Assembly: GCF_007859735.1 (NCBI RefSeq)
Contig: NZ_SIHI01000001.1
Coordinates: forward strand, 608,090 to 672,089
DNA from: Thalassoglobus neptunius
Lineage (GTDB): Bacteria > Planctomycetota > Planctomycetia > Planctomycetales > Planctomycetaceae
DNA: 64,000 nucleotides
Direction of reading: 5' to 3'
The notes under the pieces are model-generated. The model did not search any database, had not been told where the DNA came from, and worked only from the letters and a program-made list of their open reading frames with translations. Position 1 is the first letter of the stretch. Every line of letters begins with the position of its first letter. A program made the position numbers and the translations under genes. Positions 1 through 10,331 of this stretch are shown piece by piece.

Positions 1-1081
1 TTTGTCCCACCAGACGCACACTGAGAGAAGATTCACGACTGCCTCGGAGATGCTCCATGCAGACCGTCGTCGCGAAACACAGACCTCGTTCGAATTCGTC
101 AGGGGAGGTTAAGGTCGGAGTTTCAGGTTGCCAGCAATCGACGATCAGAAGCAAATCCCGATCGCGGCTTTCTTCATATTCTCGAACCATCAATTCGTTG
201 GTGCGTGCTGAGGTTTTCCAGTGAATCATTCTGGGATCATCACCAGCACGGTACTCGCGAATTCGGCTCATTTCATCATGGAACAAACCCGACTGCGTTT
301 GCACGTCGGTCACCAGTTCGAAGGAATACTGAAGAAGCTTTCTCCACTTGGGAGTCAATGTGCCGACACGTGGGTACACCAGTAACTCGTCATTCACATC
401 GAGTCCGGTTCCCCGTTGAACAAGCCCGAGTGGAAACCGTGTTGTCACCGTCATCGGACCGAATCGATATCGGCCGCGTTCGTGTAACCGAAGTTGATAA
501 TGGCCTTGCCGTGATTCCCTGGGAGGAATGCGCACGAACATGACTTCCGGTTTGATGTAGCTGTTCCCTTTGGTGACCGAGTCGAGCACGCGCATCAGCC
601 AGACAGCCAGCCAAGATTTTCGATTCTCAAGGATGATCGTTGTCGTGAAGGTTTCCCCAGCCATGACACGCTCAGGCAGACTTCGACCTCCATTGAGACG
701 ACGCAACATCGTGAACGTGAACCATCCATTCATGATGAACGGCCCAGCCATCGACGCAAAGACCATCAACAGTAAGTTGCTGCGTCCAATGAGTGCTCCG
801 ATAAAGAGCACGCACATGATGATCAGATAGGCCCAACCTTCGACGGGCAGCAGAAAGCTGTCACTCGATTTGGTCCAGCTGGGAAACAGGCTGGCGATGA
901 CTTCTTTCAGTCCCCACACAGAAAAAGCGGTTCCACTCAAAATGGCTGCAACACGCCCTGCCGATCCGAGTTGATTGTAAACCCGCCCTGACCACATCTC
1001 GAAGACGACAAGAGTGAGTCCCAGGACCATGAGCAGGATTCCTGGAATAGATAATCGACGAAGACGATGTTTTGGGGGCAT
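1..1081 (-). CDS. DUF58 domain protein, C-terminus beyond the window
   Basis: Reading the minus strand from an ATG at 1081 gives about 360 codons with no stop up to the window edge. The N-terminus has two hydrophobic segments (roughly residues 8-60 and 88-120). Near residue 275 comes the DUF58 signature REYRAGDDPRMIHWKTSAR, followed by an E-rich stretch and LLLIVDCW. DUF58 proteins are membrane-anchored and usually sit in operons with a MoxR AAA+ ATPase and transglutaminase-like proteins. Those partners would lie left of this window, so they cannot be confirmed. The molecular function of DUF58 is not firmly known. The start is the first ATG before the membrane segment. Confidence 0.88.
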   Translation of the reverse strand, partial: MPPKHRLRRLSIPGILLMVLGLTLVVFEMWSGRVYNQLGSAGRVAAILSGTAFSVWGLKEVIASLFPSWTKSSDSFLLPVEGWAYLIIMCVLFIGALIGRSNLLLMVFASMAGPFIMNGWFTFTMLRRLNGGRSLPERVMAGETFTTTIILENRKSWLAVWLMRVLDSVTKGNSYIKPEVMFVRIPPRESRQGHYQLRLHERGRYRFGPMTVTTRFPLGLVQRGTGLDVNDELLVYPRVGTLTPKWRKLLQYSFELVTDVQTQSGLFHDEMSRIREYRAGDDPRMIHWKTSARTNELMVREYEESRDRDLLLIVDCWQPETPTLTSPDEFERGLCFATTVCMEHLRGSRESSLSVRLVGQ

Positions 1082-1452
1082 GCTCAATCCGGTGTGAGGG
1101 CGGCAGCGATTCTCCGCTCACTAAATTGTGAGCATCCCATCAGAAATGGCAAGGATGGTTTCCGAATTGATTTCGCATCTTAATCAGAAGATGCCCACTT
1201 GAGGCGATGGCTGTTCTGAGCAAATGGACGCAAAACACGTCCAGAATGGATCTCAAACAATCAGCGACTTGAAGAACCATTCGGACCGCGATTCGCAGGA
1301 TCAATTTCAGCGCATCCGAGTTTCCTGCTCCGAAATGGATCGCACATTACGCTTTGCATTCAGCGAACCTGCCATCCATCAGAAGGAACGCGATCCCTGC
1401 CTCACAACAGGACCAGCCTCAGACCGGAATTCGATCGCCGATCTTTTGAGAG
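1082..1452. other. intergenic, no gene seen
   Basis: This 371-base gap lies between the start of the DUF58 gene and the end of the rRNA methyltransferase gene. It must hold the DUF58 promoter, but I see no convincing -35/-10 pair and no terminator hairpin. A short plus-strand frame (1224-1493) has no recognisable domain or ribosome binding site and runs into the methyltransferase gene, so I do not call it. Confidence 0.5.
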
Positions 1453-2667
1453 TTAAAACTCACCCGGAGTCGAATAGTCATCCTCTGTGTTGACGCTTGT
1501 GTCGACGTTTTCAGAGTCGGTTTCGTTCGCCTCTTGCGGAGGTCGTGGACCAAGATATTGATAGTAGGTGCAGGGGATTCGTCCACTGAAAATCTTGCGT
1601 CGTCGATCCGCTCGTTTGCCGAACTCTCGCTCGAAGTTGTCGGCCCCTGTGAAGATGTAATGTGACCAGTCTTCGAGCGGAATCAGAAGTTCTCCCATGT
1701 CATGATGCAGTTGGCGGACTTCATTCTTTTCCCCGAGTCGTTCGCCGTAAGGAGGGTTGGCGACAGTGCAGCCGAAGTCGCGATCGGTCGGGAAGGAGAT
1801 AAAGTCTTTGGCTTCAAAGAAGATCTCCGAAAAGATCCCCGCTTCATTCGCATTCCGCTTGGCAATTGAAATCATCTTGCGATCACGATCACGCGCGACG
1901 ATTCGTATGGGAAGCGGCGGCTCGACGAGGTCTCGGGCTTCCTGACGAGCATCCTTCCAGTGCTTCAGGTCGATCTGATTCCAGTTCTCAGCGACGAAAC
2001 TTCGGTCGCGTCCCGGAGCCAGATTTCTCCCGAGCAATGCAGCCTCAATAGCGATGGTTCCGGAGCCACAAAATGGGTCGACGAGCAAGCGATTCCGATT
2101 CCAGTAGCTGAGTTTCAGCAGTGCCGCAGCGACGGTTTCCCGCAAGGGAGCAGGACCGACAAGCTGCCGATATCCGCGTTTGTGTAACCCGTCACCGGTC
2201 GCGTCGATCGTCATCAAGACCTTGTCTCGAAGGATGGAAACTTCGATGGGATATTCAACTCCATCTTCTGCAAAGCGGTGCCGGTTGTAGACTGTTTTGA
2301 GTCGTTCGACGATCGAACGCTTGACCATTCGCTGGACGTTACGTGGGCTGTTGATGACTGATCGCACACTTCGAGCACCGACTGGAAAGATGGCGTCGAC
2401 AGGCAACCACTCTTCCCATGGAAGCTCTTTCGTTTGATCGAACAGTTGATCAAAGTCGACTGCGTCAAATTCGCCGACCACGACCTGCACTCGTTCCGCG
2501 CAGCGCAACCAGAGATTTGTGCGACAGATTGCCGCAGCGTCGCCTTTGAATCGAACTCGACCGTCTTCAACTGTCGTTTCCGGATATCCAAGGTCTCTCA
2601 GTTCACGTGCGACAACGGCCTCAAGTCCGAAAGCGGTGATCGCGACCAGTTCAAGCTGTTGAGTCAT
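1453..2667 (-). CDS. rlmL: THUMP-domain class I SAM RNA methyltransferase (RlmL-type)
   Basis: A 404-residue protein that probably makes N2-methylguanosine in 23S rRNA. Residues about 45-155 form the THUMP RNA-binding region. The SAM-binding motif DPFCGSGTIAIEAALL lies near residues 197-212, and the catalytic NPPYGERL near 305 is the N/D-P-P-Y motif of amino-methyltransferases. It corresponds to the N-terminal RlmL half of the E. coli RlmKL fusion (702 residues), without the RlmK half. The C-terminal 25 residues are acidic and probably disordered. Its start overlaps the end of the upstream ASCH gene by 17 bases, so the two are likely co-transcribed and translationally coupled. The symbol is assigned by family; the exact target base is inference. 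Confidence 0.85.
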   Translation of the reverse strand: MTQQLELVAITAFGLEAVVARELRDLGYPETTVEDGRVRFKGDAAAICRTNLWLRCAERVQVVVGEFDAVDFDQLFDQTKELPWEEWLPVDAIFPVGARSVRSVINSPRNVQRMVKRSIVERLKTVYNRHRFAEDGVEYPIEVSILRDKVLMTIDATGDGLHKRGYRQLVGPAPLRETVAAALLKLSYWNRNRLLVDPFCGSGTIAIEAALLGRNLAPGRDRSFVAENWNQIDLKHWKDARQEARDLVEPPLPIRIVARDRDRKMISIAKRNANEAGIFSEIFFEAKDFISFPTDRDFGCTVANPPYGERLGEKNEVRQLHHDMGELLIPLEDWSHYIFTGADNFEREFGKRADRRRKIFSGRIPCTYYQYLGPRPPQEANETDSENVDTSVNTEDDYSTPGEF

Positions 2668-3232
2668 CAGTGGTTTTCTTTCTGCTGGGGCCCGACGACC
2701 GTCTCCGAAATGGATAAAACCACATTCCGTAGGGGAAGTACTTCGGAGTCAGGCAGGGAGCGATCCGCTGGGGATCTTCCAGATGCCAGCTGTAAAGACC
2801 TTCAAGTTCTTGTGGGGAAACACACGCGGCATCTGCATCACTTGCAGTGCTCGAAGTGCATCCGTTGATTGTGACTGTTCCGACAATCACTCCCGTCGGG
2901 AGCGTCTTCCGGTCCAGGTCATATTTCTCAATCGCTGTCTGTGCTGAAGCGATTCGTGATAGTTGCCGGGAACTGTACAGGTAAACCAGCGACTGAGTTC
3001 CAGGCGAGACCGACCGAATTTCAACGGTCTTAATTCCGCGAAGAATCAACTCTGCCCACGGTTGCTGAATCGCCAGTGCAATCAGTTCCGGATTGGGATG
3101 TTGTTGAGGGTCAGAAGACACGATGACTTGTTCTATTGACGAAGCACGCTTTACTCGAAATTTTCGTGGTCTCTCTGCCCTCGTCTCATTCGAGAGATGC
3201 TGCAAACGCTCGTGCGAGTTCGAGAAGACCAT
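2651..3232 (-). CDS. ASCH domain protein
   Basis: A 193-residue protein whose central part (about residues 50-150) reads like an ASCH domain: IQQPWAELILRGIKTVEIRS, then a beta-rich region with LVYLYSSRQ and VIVGTVTINGC. ASCH folds resemble PUA domains and bind RNA. One member, YqfB, is an N4-acetylcytidine amidohydrolase, so binding to RNA or a modified nucleoside is plausible but not shown. The first 45 residues are basic and unlike the family, so the true start could be internal. The 3' end overlaps the RlmL-type methyltransferase by 17 bases, which suggests a small RNA-modification operon. Confidence 0.72.
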   Translation of the reverse strand: MVFSNSHERLQHLSNETRAERPRKFRVKRASSIEQVIVSSDPQQHPNPELIALAIQQPWAELILRGIKTVEIRSVSPGTQSLVYLYSSRQLSRIASAQTAIEKYDLDRKTLPTGVIVGTVTINGCTSSTASDADAACVSPQELEGLYSWHLEDPQRIAPCLTPKYFPYGMWFYPFRRRSSGPSRKKTTDDSTA

Positions 3233-3392
3233 TTCAACTAAGTTTGAATGATCGTGACTGCAGACATCAAGCCCGCTGCAATGTGCACATCTCTATGCAG
3301 GAACTGGCTTTGTTTCCAGGGGTTATCGCTGGGTTTTGCCTGTCACTGGGATTTGTCTGTCAATCGACGATCGATTCAGGCCCCAGCAGCAG

Positions 3393-3428
3393 AAAGCGGA
3401 GAGGCGTGCCACCACGCAACTCCGCTTT
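3393..3428 (-). terminator. hairpin after secDF, weak terminator
   Basis: AAAGCGGAG (3393-3401) pairs with CTCCGCTTT (3420-3428), a 9-bp perfect stem with an 18-nt loop. It lies 33 bases past the secDF stop on the minus strand. The following T run is short (TTTCT), so intrinsic termination may be weak. Confidence 0.5.
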
Positions 3429-3460
3429 AAATATCTCACTTGGATCACCGCTTCCTGCGA

Positions 3461-6427
3461 TTAAGTGGAAGCAACTTTCTTCTGTTGTCGGTTCATCAAC
3501 CAGACGAGGACCGGGCTCGCCACGTAGATGGAGCTGTAAGTTCCGACGAGAATTCCGAGGATCAAACAGTACGCGAATCCGTGAATTCCTTCCCCACCCA
3601 TTACATACAGGATGAGAACGACGATCAGCGTCGTCAACGAGGTCAGAATCGTTCGTGAAAGTGTTTGATTGAGGCTCGCATTCACCATCGATTCAGTCAG
3701 TGCAGGGTTTCGTCCTCGAACCTCACGAATTCGGTCGAACACAACAATCGTATCGTTCAGCGAGTAACCGACGATGGTCAGGAAGGCCGCGATGATCGGA
3801 AGGTTAATCTTGAAGTCTTCGAGCATCAGAAGCGACCGCAGAGGCGTTCCGCTCAGGTACGCTCCAATCGCCACGAGTCCCAGCACAACAAGCACGTCGT
3901 GAATCAGTGCCGCACAGGCAGCCACACCAAAGGTGACTCGTTGGAATCGAATCCACAGGTAAGCCACGATCATCAACAGGCTGATGACCATCGCTGTGAT
4001 GGCAGCCCATTTGGCGTCGCCAGTCACCGACTGTGCGAATGAGTTGACTTCCTCGAAGTGCGGATCTTTCTCAAGATCTTCCTTCATGCTGCTCAACGCT
4101 GCATTGACATCCTCAACAGGCACGGACGGACCGAACATCAGGAGGATTTCGTTCGACTTCGGCTCTTCCGGGTTCAACGACCGGGCGATGATCGTTTCTT
4201 CGATGTCCACTCCAGACAGTTCTTTGATGCTTGAGAGTGAAACGAACGCTTCATCCGCCAATGCGGCCGGTGTCATACTTTCGGAGAGAACGACAGTCGT
4301 TTGGTATCCGCCAGCCATCAACTCATCTTCTGAGCCTTCCTCAACCACAATTTCGACCGGATCGTCGTAGCGAACCGATTGCTGAACGAGACGGTACTCA
4401 GAGTCAGCGAAAGCTTCCTTGATCTTTTGACTCACAACACCGGTTTCATCGACAACGGTTCGAAGCCGGAACAGCTTGCGTGATTCGCCACCTTCGGAGA
4501 CGGACAGTTGTTCAAGTGTGATTCCGTCTTCAAATTGCGGTTCCAGAACTTCACGGACATATTCCGTTTCTGGAGCTTCGCCTTCAAATCCGAAGGTCAC
4601 CATCGATCCACCACGGAAGTCAATGTCGAGATTGTCTGAGCCTCGCATTCCGACGGCGGTCAAACCAACCAGGATGACCAGCACCGAAGCGGCAGCGGCA
4701 ATCTGTTTCTTGCCGAGGAAGTTGATTCCTTCCGCATTGATCAGGCTCATCATTTTCAGGTCAGTGAGCCAGCGTTTCTGTTCGGCAATTTCGAAGATCA
4801 AGCGGCCGATATAGAGCGCACTGAACATACTGGTCAGAATTCCGATGAACAGAGTCACCGCGAATCCTTTGATCTGATCGGTTCCGATGTAATACAGCAC
4901 AACCGCTGTCAGCAACGTGGTGATGTTGGCATCGAAAATCGTCGAGAAGGCTTTCTCGAAGCCGTTCTTGATCGACATGCGAATGCTCGAACCGCGTGCT
5001 TGTTCTTCCCGCATTCTCTCGAAAATCAGAACGTTGGCATCGACCGCCATACCGATCGTCAACACAAGACCGGCCAGTCCGGGGAGTGTGAAGGTGGCAT
5101 CGATCAGAGACATCGCTCCGAGAACAAGCAGGATGTTGATGGCCAAACAGACGTCCGCCACAAACCCCGATTTCAGATAGTAAACAAGGGTGAAGATGAA
5201 GACGGCAGCGAGGGCGATTCCAATCGCGAGGAAGCCTTTCTTCTGAACTTCTTCACCGAGCAGAGCACTGATCGTAAATTCTGTCACAGGTTCGGAAACG
5301 AGTGGGACTTCCAAAGCACCAGCGTTCAGCACGCCGAGAAGGTTGTCCACTTCGTCCTGGGTGAATCGTCCTTCGATCACACCAGTCGTTGTAATCACAG
5401 CATTGATCGTCGGAGCGGAGTGGATGTTCCCGTCAAGCAAAACAGCCAGATGGCTGAAGAAGCCTTCCCCTTCCTGAGGACGATTTCGCGAGGTCACTTG
5501 TCCGAAGAGGTATCCGCCACGTTGGTTAAACGTGAAGCCGACCGCCAGACCTTTTTCAGTAATTTCCTCACGAACGCTAATCAGATAACGTCCAGTGATT
5601 CGTTTAGCGGGATCAGGATCAACCACGACCAGAAACTCGCGAAGTGGTTGTCCAGCCGCGTCAGTGAGTGGAGTCCCGTCTTCCGCTGTTAAGATCCGGC
5701 TTCGAACGCGATCTCCACCTGTCACTTTCTGAATGCCTTCTGCATCCAGAGCAGGGCGTCGCCACATTGCGATGAGTTTCCCGTCACGAAAGACGTTTCC
5801 GCCTTCGCCAACGTTATCCCCGAGGGCGATGATGTCTTGATGATTCACCGAGTTCGCAAGGAGTGCAAACTCGAGTTCTCCGAGCGAAGTAATATCCCGT
5901 TTGACCTGCTCGACCTTTTCCTGATCGGCACCGGGAACAATGACTTCGATGCGGTCAGATCCGACTCGCCGAACGGTCACTTCTTCGGTTCCGGTCGGGT
6001 TCACACGCTGTTTGACTTTTTCGACCATCTTGTTCATCAACTCATCGTCGATGACTTTACCCTCAGCTTCGGCAGCTTTTCTGTCGACTGCGAAAACCAT
6101 GTTGGTTCCGCCAGCCAGGTCGATCCCGAGATTGATCGCATCCTTGAAGGGCTTGCCTTCGGCTTTTGTGATGATGAATGGGCTGACCGCAAGTGTGATT
6201 GCGAGCAACACAAGGCTGATGCGTGTCGAGAGTGATTTGAGGTTCAAGGCGGTTGCCACCAGGCTTCCGACCACGAACGGGATCACCAAGGCAGCGACAA
6301 CGATGAGAAAAACACCCCAACCCATTGCCGAACTGACTTCAGCAGCTTCAGCGGCCTCAGCAGTGCCCTCAGCGGTGGTGATGCTCGTCTGAGCGAATAG
6401 CAACAAGTCTAGATTCAACGGACTCAT
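3461..6427 (-). CDS. secDF: SecDF fusion, protein export accessory subunit
   Basis: A 988-residue fusion of SecD and SecF, inner-membrane proteins that use the proton-motive force to help SecYEG/SecA release exported proteins. An N-terminal hydrophobic stretch precedes the SecD motif LGIDLAGGTNMVF near residue 100. The large periplasmic P1 region and six C-terminal membrane helices follow. The SecF half begins near residue 600 with LDIDFRGGSMVTF, followed by its periplasmic domain and membrane bundle (SLNDTIVVFDRIRE). SecD and SecF are separate in E. coli but fused in many other phyla. It follows yajC by 72 bases, and tgt lies just upstream, matching the widespread tgt-yajC-secD-secF order. 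Confidence 0.95.
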   Translation of the reverse strand: MSPLNLDLLLFAQTSITTAEGTAEAAEAAEVSSAMGWGVFLIVVAALVIPFVVGSLVATALNLKSLSTRISLVLLAITLAVSPFIITKAEGKPFKDAINLGIDLAGGTNMVFAVDRKAAEAEGKVIDDELMNKMVEKVKQRVNPTGTEEVTVRRVGSDRIEVIVPGADQEKVEQVKRDITSLGELEFALLANSVNHQDIIALGDNVGEGGNVFRDGKLIAMWRRPALDAEGIQKVTGGDRVRSRILTAEDGTPLTDAAGQPLREFLVVVDPDPAKRITGRYLISVREEITEKGLAVGFTFNQRGGYLFGQVTSRNRPQEGEGFFSHLAVLLDGNIHSAPTINAVITTTGVIEGRFTQDEVDNLLGVLNAGALEVPLVSEPVTEFTISALLGEEVQKKGFLAIGIALAAVFIFTLVYYLKSGFVADVCLAINILLVLGAMSLIDATFTLPGLAGLVLTIGMAVDANVLIFERMREEQARGSSIRMSIKNGFEKAFSTIFDANITTLLTAVVLYYIGTDQIKGFAVTLFIGILTSMFSALYIGRLIFEIAEQKRWLTDLKMMSLINAEGINFLGKKQIAAAASVLVILVGLTAVGMRGSDNLDIDFRGGSMVTFGFEGEAPETEYVREVLEPQFEDGITLEQLSVSEGGESRKLFRLRTVVDETGVVSQKIKEAFADSEYRLVQQSVRYDDPVEIVVEEGSEDELMAGGYQTTVVLSESMTPAALADEAFVSLSSIKELSGVDIEETIIARSLNPEEPKSNEILLMFGPSVPVEDVNAALSSMKEDLEKDPHFEEVNSFAQSVTGDAKWAAITAMVISLLMIVAYLWIRFQRVTFGVAACAALIHDVLVVLGLVAIGAYLSGTPLRSLLMLEDFKINLPIIAAFLTIVGYSLNDTIVVFDRIREVRGRNPALTESMVNASLNQTLSRTILTSLTTLIVVLILYVMGGEGIHGFAYCLILGILVGTYSSIYVASPVLVWLMNRQQKKVAST

Positions 6428-6499
6428 CCCGTTTTGCTCCGTCCCGGTATTTAGCTGGCTGTCATGCCAGTTGAACGATTTGAGGTGATCCCAGTTCGA

Positions 6500-6862
6500 T
6501 CACGACTTCTCCGAATCCTTGCTGTCTCGAGAAACCACTTCTCGGATCGCACTGGCCTGGAATTTCAAACGCGTATTGTCATCGACTTTGATCGTGACAC
6601 TCTGTTTGTCTTCGGCAACCGAAACCACAGTTCCCAGAATGCCGCCAATCGTGACGATCTGGTCATTCTTCTTCAGTGCTGAGACCAATTCGTCGCGACG
6701 TGCTTTTTCTTTTGCTTCACTTTTCCCAAAAATCGTTTGCATGAAAAAAAGAAGCAACAGCGGAGGTCCAAACAGCAACAACATTTGCCACATCGGACTG
6801 CCTTCCGGTTGGTCAGCTGCATCTGCTGCCAGGATCAAAAATGGAATGGTCAGTGTCGACAT
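6500..6862 (-). CDS. yajC: YajC, Sec translocase accessory protein
   Basis: A 120-residue protein with a short N-terminal region, one membrane helix (QMLLLFGPPLLLLFFMQTIF, about residues 26-45) and a cytoplasmic basic tail. The tail carries the conserved pattern KKNDQIVTIGGILGTVVSV, which identifies YajC. YajC associates with SecDF in the holotranslocon. It sits between tgt (112 bases upstream) and secDF (72 bases downstream) on the same strand, so the three probably form one transcription unit. Confidence 0.93.
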   Translation of the reverse strand: MSTLTIPFLILAADAADQPEGSPMWQMLLLFGPPLLLLFFMQTIFGKSEAKEKARRDELVSALKKNDQIVTIGGILGTVVSVAEDKQSVTIKVDDNTRLKFQASAIREVVSRDSKDSEKS

Positions 6863-6974
6863 AGTTGCAATGCGTTAAAGTTGAATGAGGAGGAAATCCT
6901 CCAGTTGTCGTCCCCGTTTTTCGTTCTCCAACAGGTCACCGCACACGCCAATCCGGTCGGGAGAAGCGGGTAGT

Positions 6975-8087
6975 TTAGGGACCGTCCCTCATCCGAGCAA
7001 GATGTTCACGTCGAAACTCTTGGGCTGAGTTTGACTTAATTGCGGACCGTAACTCCGTGACGACCCTCTGATAGAACCTCAGGTTGTGGACTGAGAGGAG
7101 CATCGGGCCGAGCATTTCTCCGACGGTGAACAAATGGCGAAGGAAACCGCGGCTGAACTGCTGGCACGTGGAACAGTCGCATTCACTGTCAAGCGGCTCA
7201 CGATCGGTTTGGTATTTCAGGTTCCGCATTTTGACCGTTCCATGACTCGTGAACGCAGTCGCATTGCGGGCATTTCGCGTGGGCATTACGCAGTCAAACA
7301 GGTCAATGCCTCGTAAAACACCTTCGATAATATCAATGGGGCGGCCGACGCCCATCAGGTATCGAGGCTTCTCTTTCGGAAGCATTGGCGTTGTGAAATC
7401 GAGAGTGCGATACATCTCTTCAGGCGACTCTCCGACAGACAATCCCCCCACCGCATAGCCGGGAAAATCGAGCTTGAGGAGACCTTCGGCGGACCGTTCT
7501 CGAAGTTGGGGATGAATTCCACCTTGAACAATTCCGAACAAAGCCTGATCGGCGCGTTTGTGGGTCTCGCGACAAATTTGGGCCCATCGCGTCGTTCTAG
7601 CGACAGCTTCTTCGAGTTTCGAAACCGGAGCATCGTGTGGCGGACATTCGTCAAGACACATAATGCAGTCCGCCCCGAGGTCCTCCTGAATCTGCATCGC
7701 CCGGGCTGGCGTGAGGTCCAGAATACTGCCATCAATGTGAGACTTGAACACGACGCGGTCATCGTCGAGTTGCCGCAGAGCACCGAGGCTGAAAACCTGA
7801 AACCCGCCGCTATCAGTCAGAATCGGGCCGTTCCAGCCCATGAACTCGTGGAGACCTCCGAGTTCCTGAACAACTTTTTCCCCAGGCCGCAGAGTGAGAT
7901 GATAGGTGTTTGCGAGAATCATCTGCGCGCCAGTTTCAGCCAACTGGTGCGGCCAGACGCCTTTGACGCTCCCTCGCGTTCCGACGGGCATAAACGCTGG
8001 GGTTTCGACCACTCCGTGAGGAGTTTCCCAGCGACCACACCGTGCGGAAGAGCTTGTGTCGGTGTGATCGAGGTGAAACTGAAACAT
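6975..8087 (-). CDS. tgt: queuine/preQ1 tRNA-guanine transglycosylase
   Basis: A 370-residue enzyme that swaps guanine-34 of GUN-anticodon tRNAs for preQ1 during queuosine synthesis. Visible hallmarks are [11 protein letters not shown] (about residues 91-101), the [12 protein letters not shown] block that contains the nucleophilic Asp, and a zinc site of CDCSTCQQF followed by RHLF. I chose the ATG at 8087 because AGGGAAAG precedes it; a TTG at 8123 would add 12 residues unlike the family. It starts 62 bases after fusA ends and leads into yajC-secDF. A queuosine-tRNA mannosyltransferase remnant at the far end of the window suggests this lineage once decorated queuosine further. Confidence 0.95.
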   Translation of the reverse strand: MFQFHLDHTDTSSSARCGRWETPHGVVETPAFMPVGTRGSVKGVWPHQLAETGAQMILANTYHLTLRPGEKVVQELGGLHEFMGWNGPILTDSGGFQVFSLGALRQLDDDRVVFKSHIDGSILDLTPARAMQIQEDLGADCIMCLDECPPHDAPVSKLEEAVARTTRWAQICRETHKRADQALFGIVQGGIHPQLRERSAEGLLKLDFPGYAVGGLSVGESPEEMYRTLDFTTPMLPKEKPRYLMGVGRPIDIIEGVLRGIDLFDCVMPTRNARNATAFTSHGTVKMRNLKYQTDREPLDSECDCSTCQQFSRGFLRHLFTVGEMLGPMLLSVHNLRFYQRVVTELRSAIKSNSAQEFRREHLARMRDGP

Positions 8088-8149
8088 CGGTCTTTCCCTG
8101 TGACTCCGACGGGTTTCCGTCAACCCGACATCGAACGTCCGTGATCGGA

Positions 8150-10225
8150 TCAGCCAAGCATCTCGTTCAGGACAGATTGAGGAGCGAGGTCATATTTCAT
8201 CGGCTCCATCGAGAAGGAAGCGCGACCCTGCGAAAGGCTTCGCACATGAGACGAGTAGCCGAACATGTTCGCCAGCGGAACTTCAGCTTGCAGAGCGGTG
8301 AGATGCCCGCGAATTTCGCTGCCGAAAATCTTCGCATGACGTTGATTCAGGTCTGCCTGAATATTGCCCACAAAGTCTGAGGGAGTGACAACTTCAAGCT
8401 TCATGATCGGTTCCAGCAAAGCGATTTCCGCTTTGCTGAGTGCGGATTGAACAGCATGAGCAGCTGCGGATCTAAGGGCCTCTTCGTTCGTTTCTCCTTC
8501 GCGGTAACCGACTGAGAGAATGACGAAGCGGACTTTCATCAACGGATAGCCGAGCACGCCTCCCGATTGAGCCGATTCGAAAACCGCTTCCCGAGCAATT
8601 TTCTCCGCTTCGGCTGGAATCGATCCGACCGGAATCCGCGACGTGACATGGATCGGGCTTTCGCCTTCGAACGGTTCCACACTGACCGTCACGCTTGCGA
8701 AATGCGATTCTCCCTGATTGCTGCGATTGAATTCCTCGTGAGCTTCGGCGGGGTGCTTGACCGTTTCGCGATAAGAAACGCGTGGTTTGTGAACGCGAAC
8801 ATTGAGATTGAAATCTCGATGCATGCGTTCTTTCAACACTTCCAGATGAAGCTCGCCCATTCCGCTGATAATCGTCTGCCCGGTGTCTTCGCTGATTTGG
8901 GCTTTGAATGTTGGATCTTGACGACCCAGCCGCACCAAAGCGTCTTCCAGCTTCTTCTTGTCAGCACTGGTATCTGGCTCAACCGCCATCGAGATGACGG
9001 TTTCCGGAAAGTGAATGGACTCCAGAAGGATCGGATCGGTGGTGGGACACAATGTGTCGCCGGTCACGATATCTTTGGGACCAATCACACCGCAGATGTC
9101 GCCAGCTTCGACGAGGTCGATCTCGATTTTTTCTCGCTGATCCGCCTGAATGTGCCAGATCTGACTACAGAATTCCTTCTTCCCGGTGCGGGGATTCAGG
9201 AGTCGCGAGCCGGATTTCAAGACCCCGGAGTAAACTCGGACGAAGCACAAGTCCGCGTGCTTGTCAGCCACAATCTTAAAGATCAACGCTGCGAGTGGCT
9301 CGTCGTTCGATGGCCCTCGGGTGATTTCCGCTGATTGGTTCTTCTTGGGTTTTGGATTGATTCCGTGAACCGGTGGCACGTCCAGAGGGCTCGGAAGATA
9401 ACGGTTCACGCCGTCCAGAATCGGCTGAACACCGACAAAATCGAGGGCCGATCCGGTGAATGTTGGCTGGATATCTCCGGCGAGAGTTGCCTCACGAAGA
9501 AGCTTGTGGATCGTCTCGTCGGGGAGATCCCCTTCTTCGAAGTAGGTCTCCATCGCAGACTCATCGCGTTCAGCGATTGTCTCGACAAGCTTCTGTCGAT
9601 ATTCCTCTGCCTGGTCCTTGAGATCGTCGGGGATCTCTTCTTCCGTGATGTTCTTTCCCTGGGTCTCTGAGTCGAAATAGAGAGCCTTGCGGCCGATCAA
9701 ATCGACAATCCCGAGAAAATCGTGCTCGGACCCGATAGGAAGAAAGAGCGGCAGCGGATTTCCGCCGAGACGTTTCCGAATCTGGTCCAGAACATTCTCG
9801 AAGTTCGCCCCGATACGGTCCATCTTGTTGATGAAGCAAAGACGCGGGACTTTGTATTCGTCAGCTTGTCGCCAGACTGTTTCGCTTTGAGCTTCGACGC
9901 CTTCGACTGCACTAAAGACGACGACAGCCCCGTCGAGCACGCGAAGGCTCCGCTGAACTTCGGCCGTAAAGTCGACGTGACCGGGAGTGTCGATCAGGTT
10001 GATCGTGCACTCTTTCCAACGGCAGGTCACAGCTGCGGAGTAAATCGTAATTCCGCGTTTGGCTTCTTCCGGGTCGAAGTCGGTCTCGGTATTTCCGTCG
10101 TCGACATTCCCCATGCGGTGAGTGGCACCTGCGTAGTACAGAATGCGCTCTGTCGTGGTCGTTTTTCCGGCATCAATATGCGCCACGATCCCGATGTTTC
10201 GAAGTTTTTCAATGGGGCCTGGCAT
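8150..10225 (-). CDS. fusA: translation elongation factor G
   Basis: A 691-residue GTPase that drives ribosomal translocation. G1 is [20 protein letters not shown]3 is DTPGHVDF and G4 is NKMD; domains II-V follow, with domain IV containing RVSYRETV. The switch I region reads [17 protein letters not shown], whereas typical EF-G has a WMEQEQERGITITSAA-like sequence, so this may be a planctomycete-type (spdEFG) variant rather than canonical EF-G I. That subtype is inference. It lies downstream of rpsL and rpsG as in the str operon, but no tuf gene follows; tgt comes next. A terminator separates it from rpsG, so it may be partly uncoupled from the ribosomal protein genes. Confidence 0.95.
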   Translation of the reverse strand: MPGPIEKLRNIGIVAHIDAGKTTTTERILYYAGATHRMGNVDDGNTETDFDPEEAKRGITIYSAAVTCRWKECTINLIDTPGHVDFTAEVQRSLRVLDGAVVVFSAVEGVEAQSETVWRQADEYKVPRLCFINKMDRIGANFENVLDQIRKRLGGNPLPLFLPIGSEHDFLGIVDLIGRKALYFDSETQGKNITEEEIPDDLKDQAEEYRQKLVETIAERDESAMETYFEEGDLPDETIHKLLREATLAGDIQPTFTGSALDFVGVQPILDGVNRYLPSPLDVPPVHGINPKPKKNQSAEITRGPSNDEPLAALIFKIVADKHADLCFVRVYSGVLKSGSRLLNPRTGKKEFCSQIWHIQADQREKIEIDLVEAGDICGVIGPKDIVTGDTLCPTTDPILLESIHFPETVISMAVEPDTSADKKKLEDALVRLGRQDPTFKAQISEDTGQTIISGMGELHLEVLKERMHRDFNLNVRVHKPRVSYRETVKHPAEAHEEFNRSNQGESHFASVTVSVEPFEGESPIHVTSRIPVGSIPAEAEKIAREAVFESAQSGGVLGYPLMKVRFVILSVGYREGETNEEALRSAAAHAVQSALSKAEIALLEPIMKLEVVTPSDFVGNIQADLNQRHAKIFGSEIRGHLTALQAEVPLANMFGYSSHVRSLSQGRASFSMEPMKYDLAPQSVLNEMLG

Positions 10226-10274
10226 AGCTGATCAAGTATCTGGATTGAAAGAACTGAGAAGTTTCCCCAAACAT

Positions 10275-10313
10275 AAAAAAAGCCTGCTCATTCAAATAAC
10301 ATGAATGGCAGGC
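10275..10313 (-). terminator. rho-independent terminator between rpsG and fusA
   Basis: On the minus strand GCCTGC (10308-10313) pairs with GCAGGC (10282-10287), and ATTCA pairs with TGAAT inside the stem. A run of seven T (10281 to 10275) follows. It lies just after rpsG and before fusA, so readthrough or a second promoter is needed for fusA. Confidence 0.85.
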
Positions 10314-10331
10314 AAGGTGATTCGACAGCGT

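Noticed and set aside
1224..1493. 89-codon plus-strand frame
   Set aside because: No domain or ribosome site, and it runs into the convergent methyltransferase gene.
5000..5692. 230-codon plus-strand frame opposite secDF
   Set aside because: It is antisense to a strongly supported coding region and has low-complexity composition.
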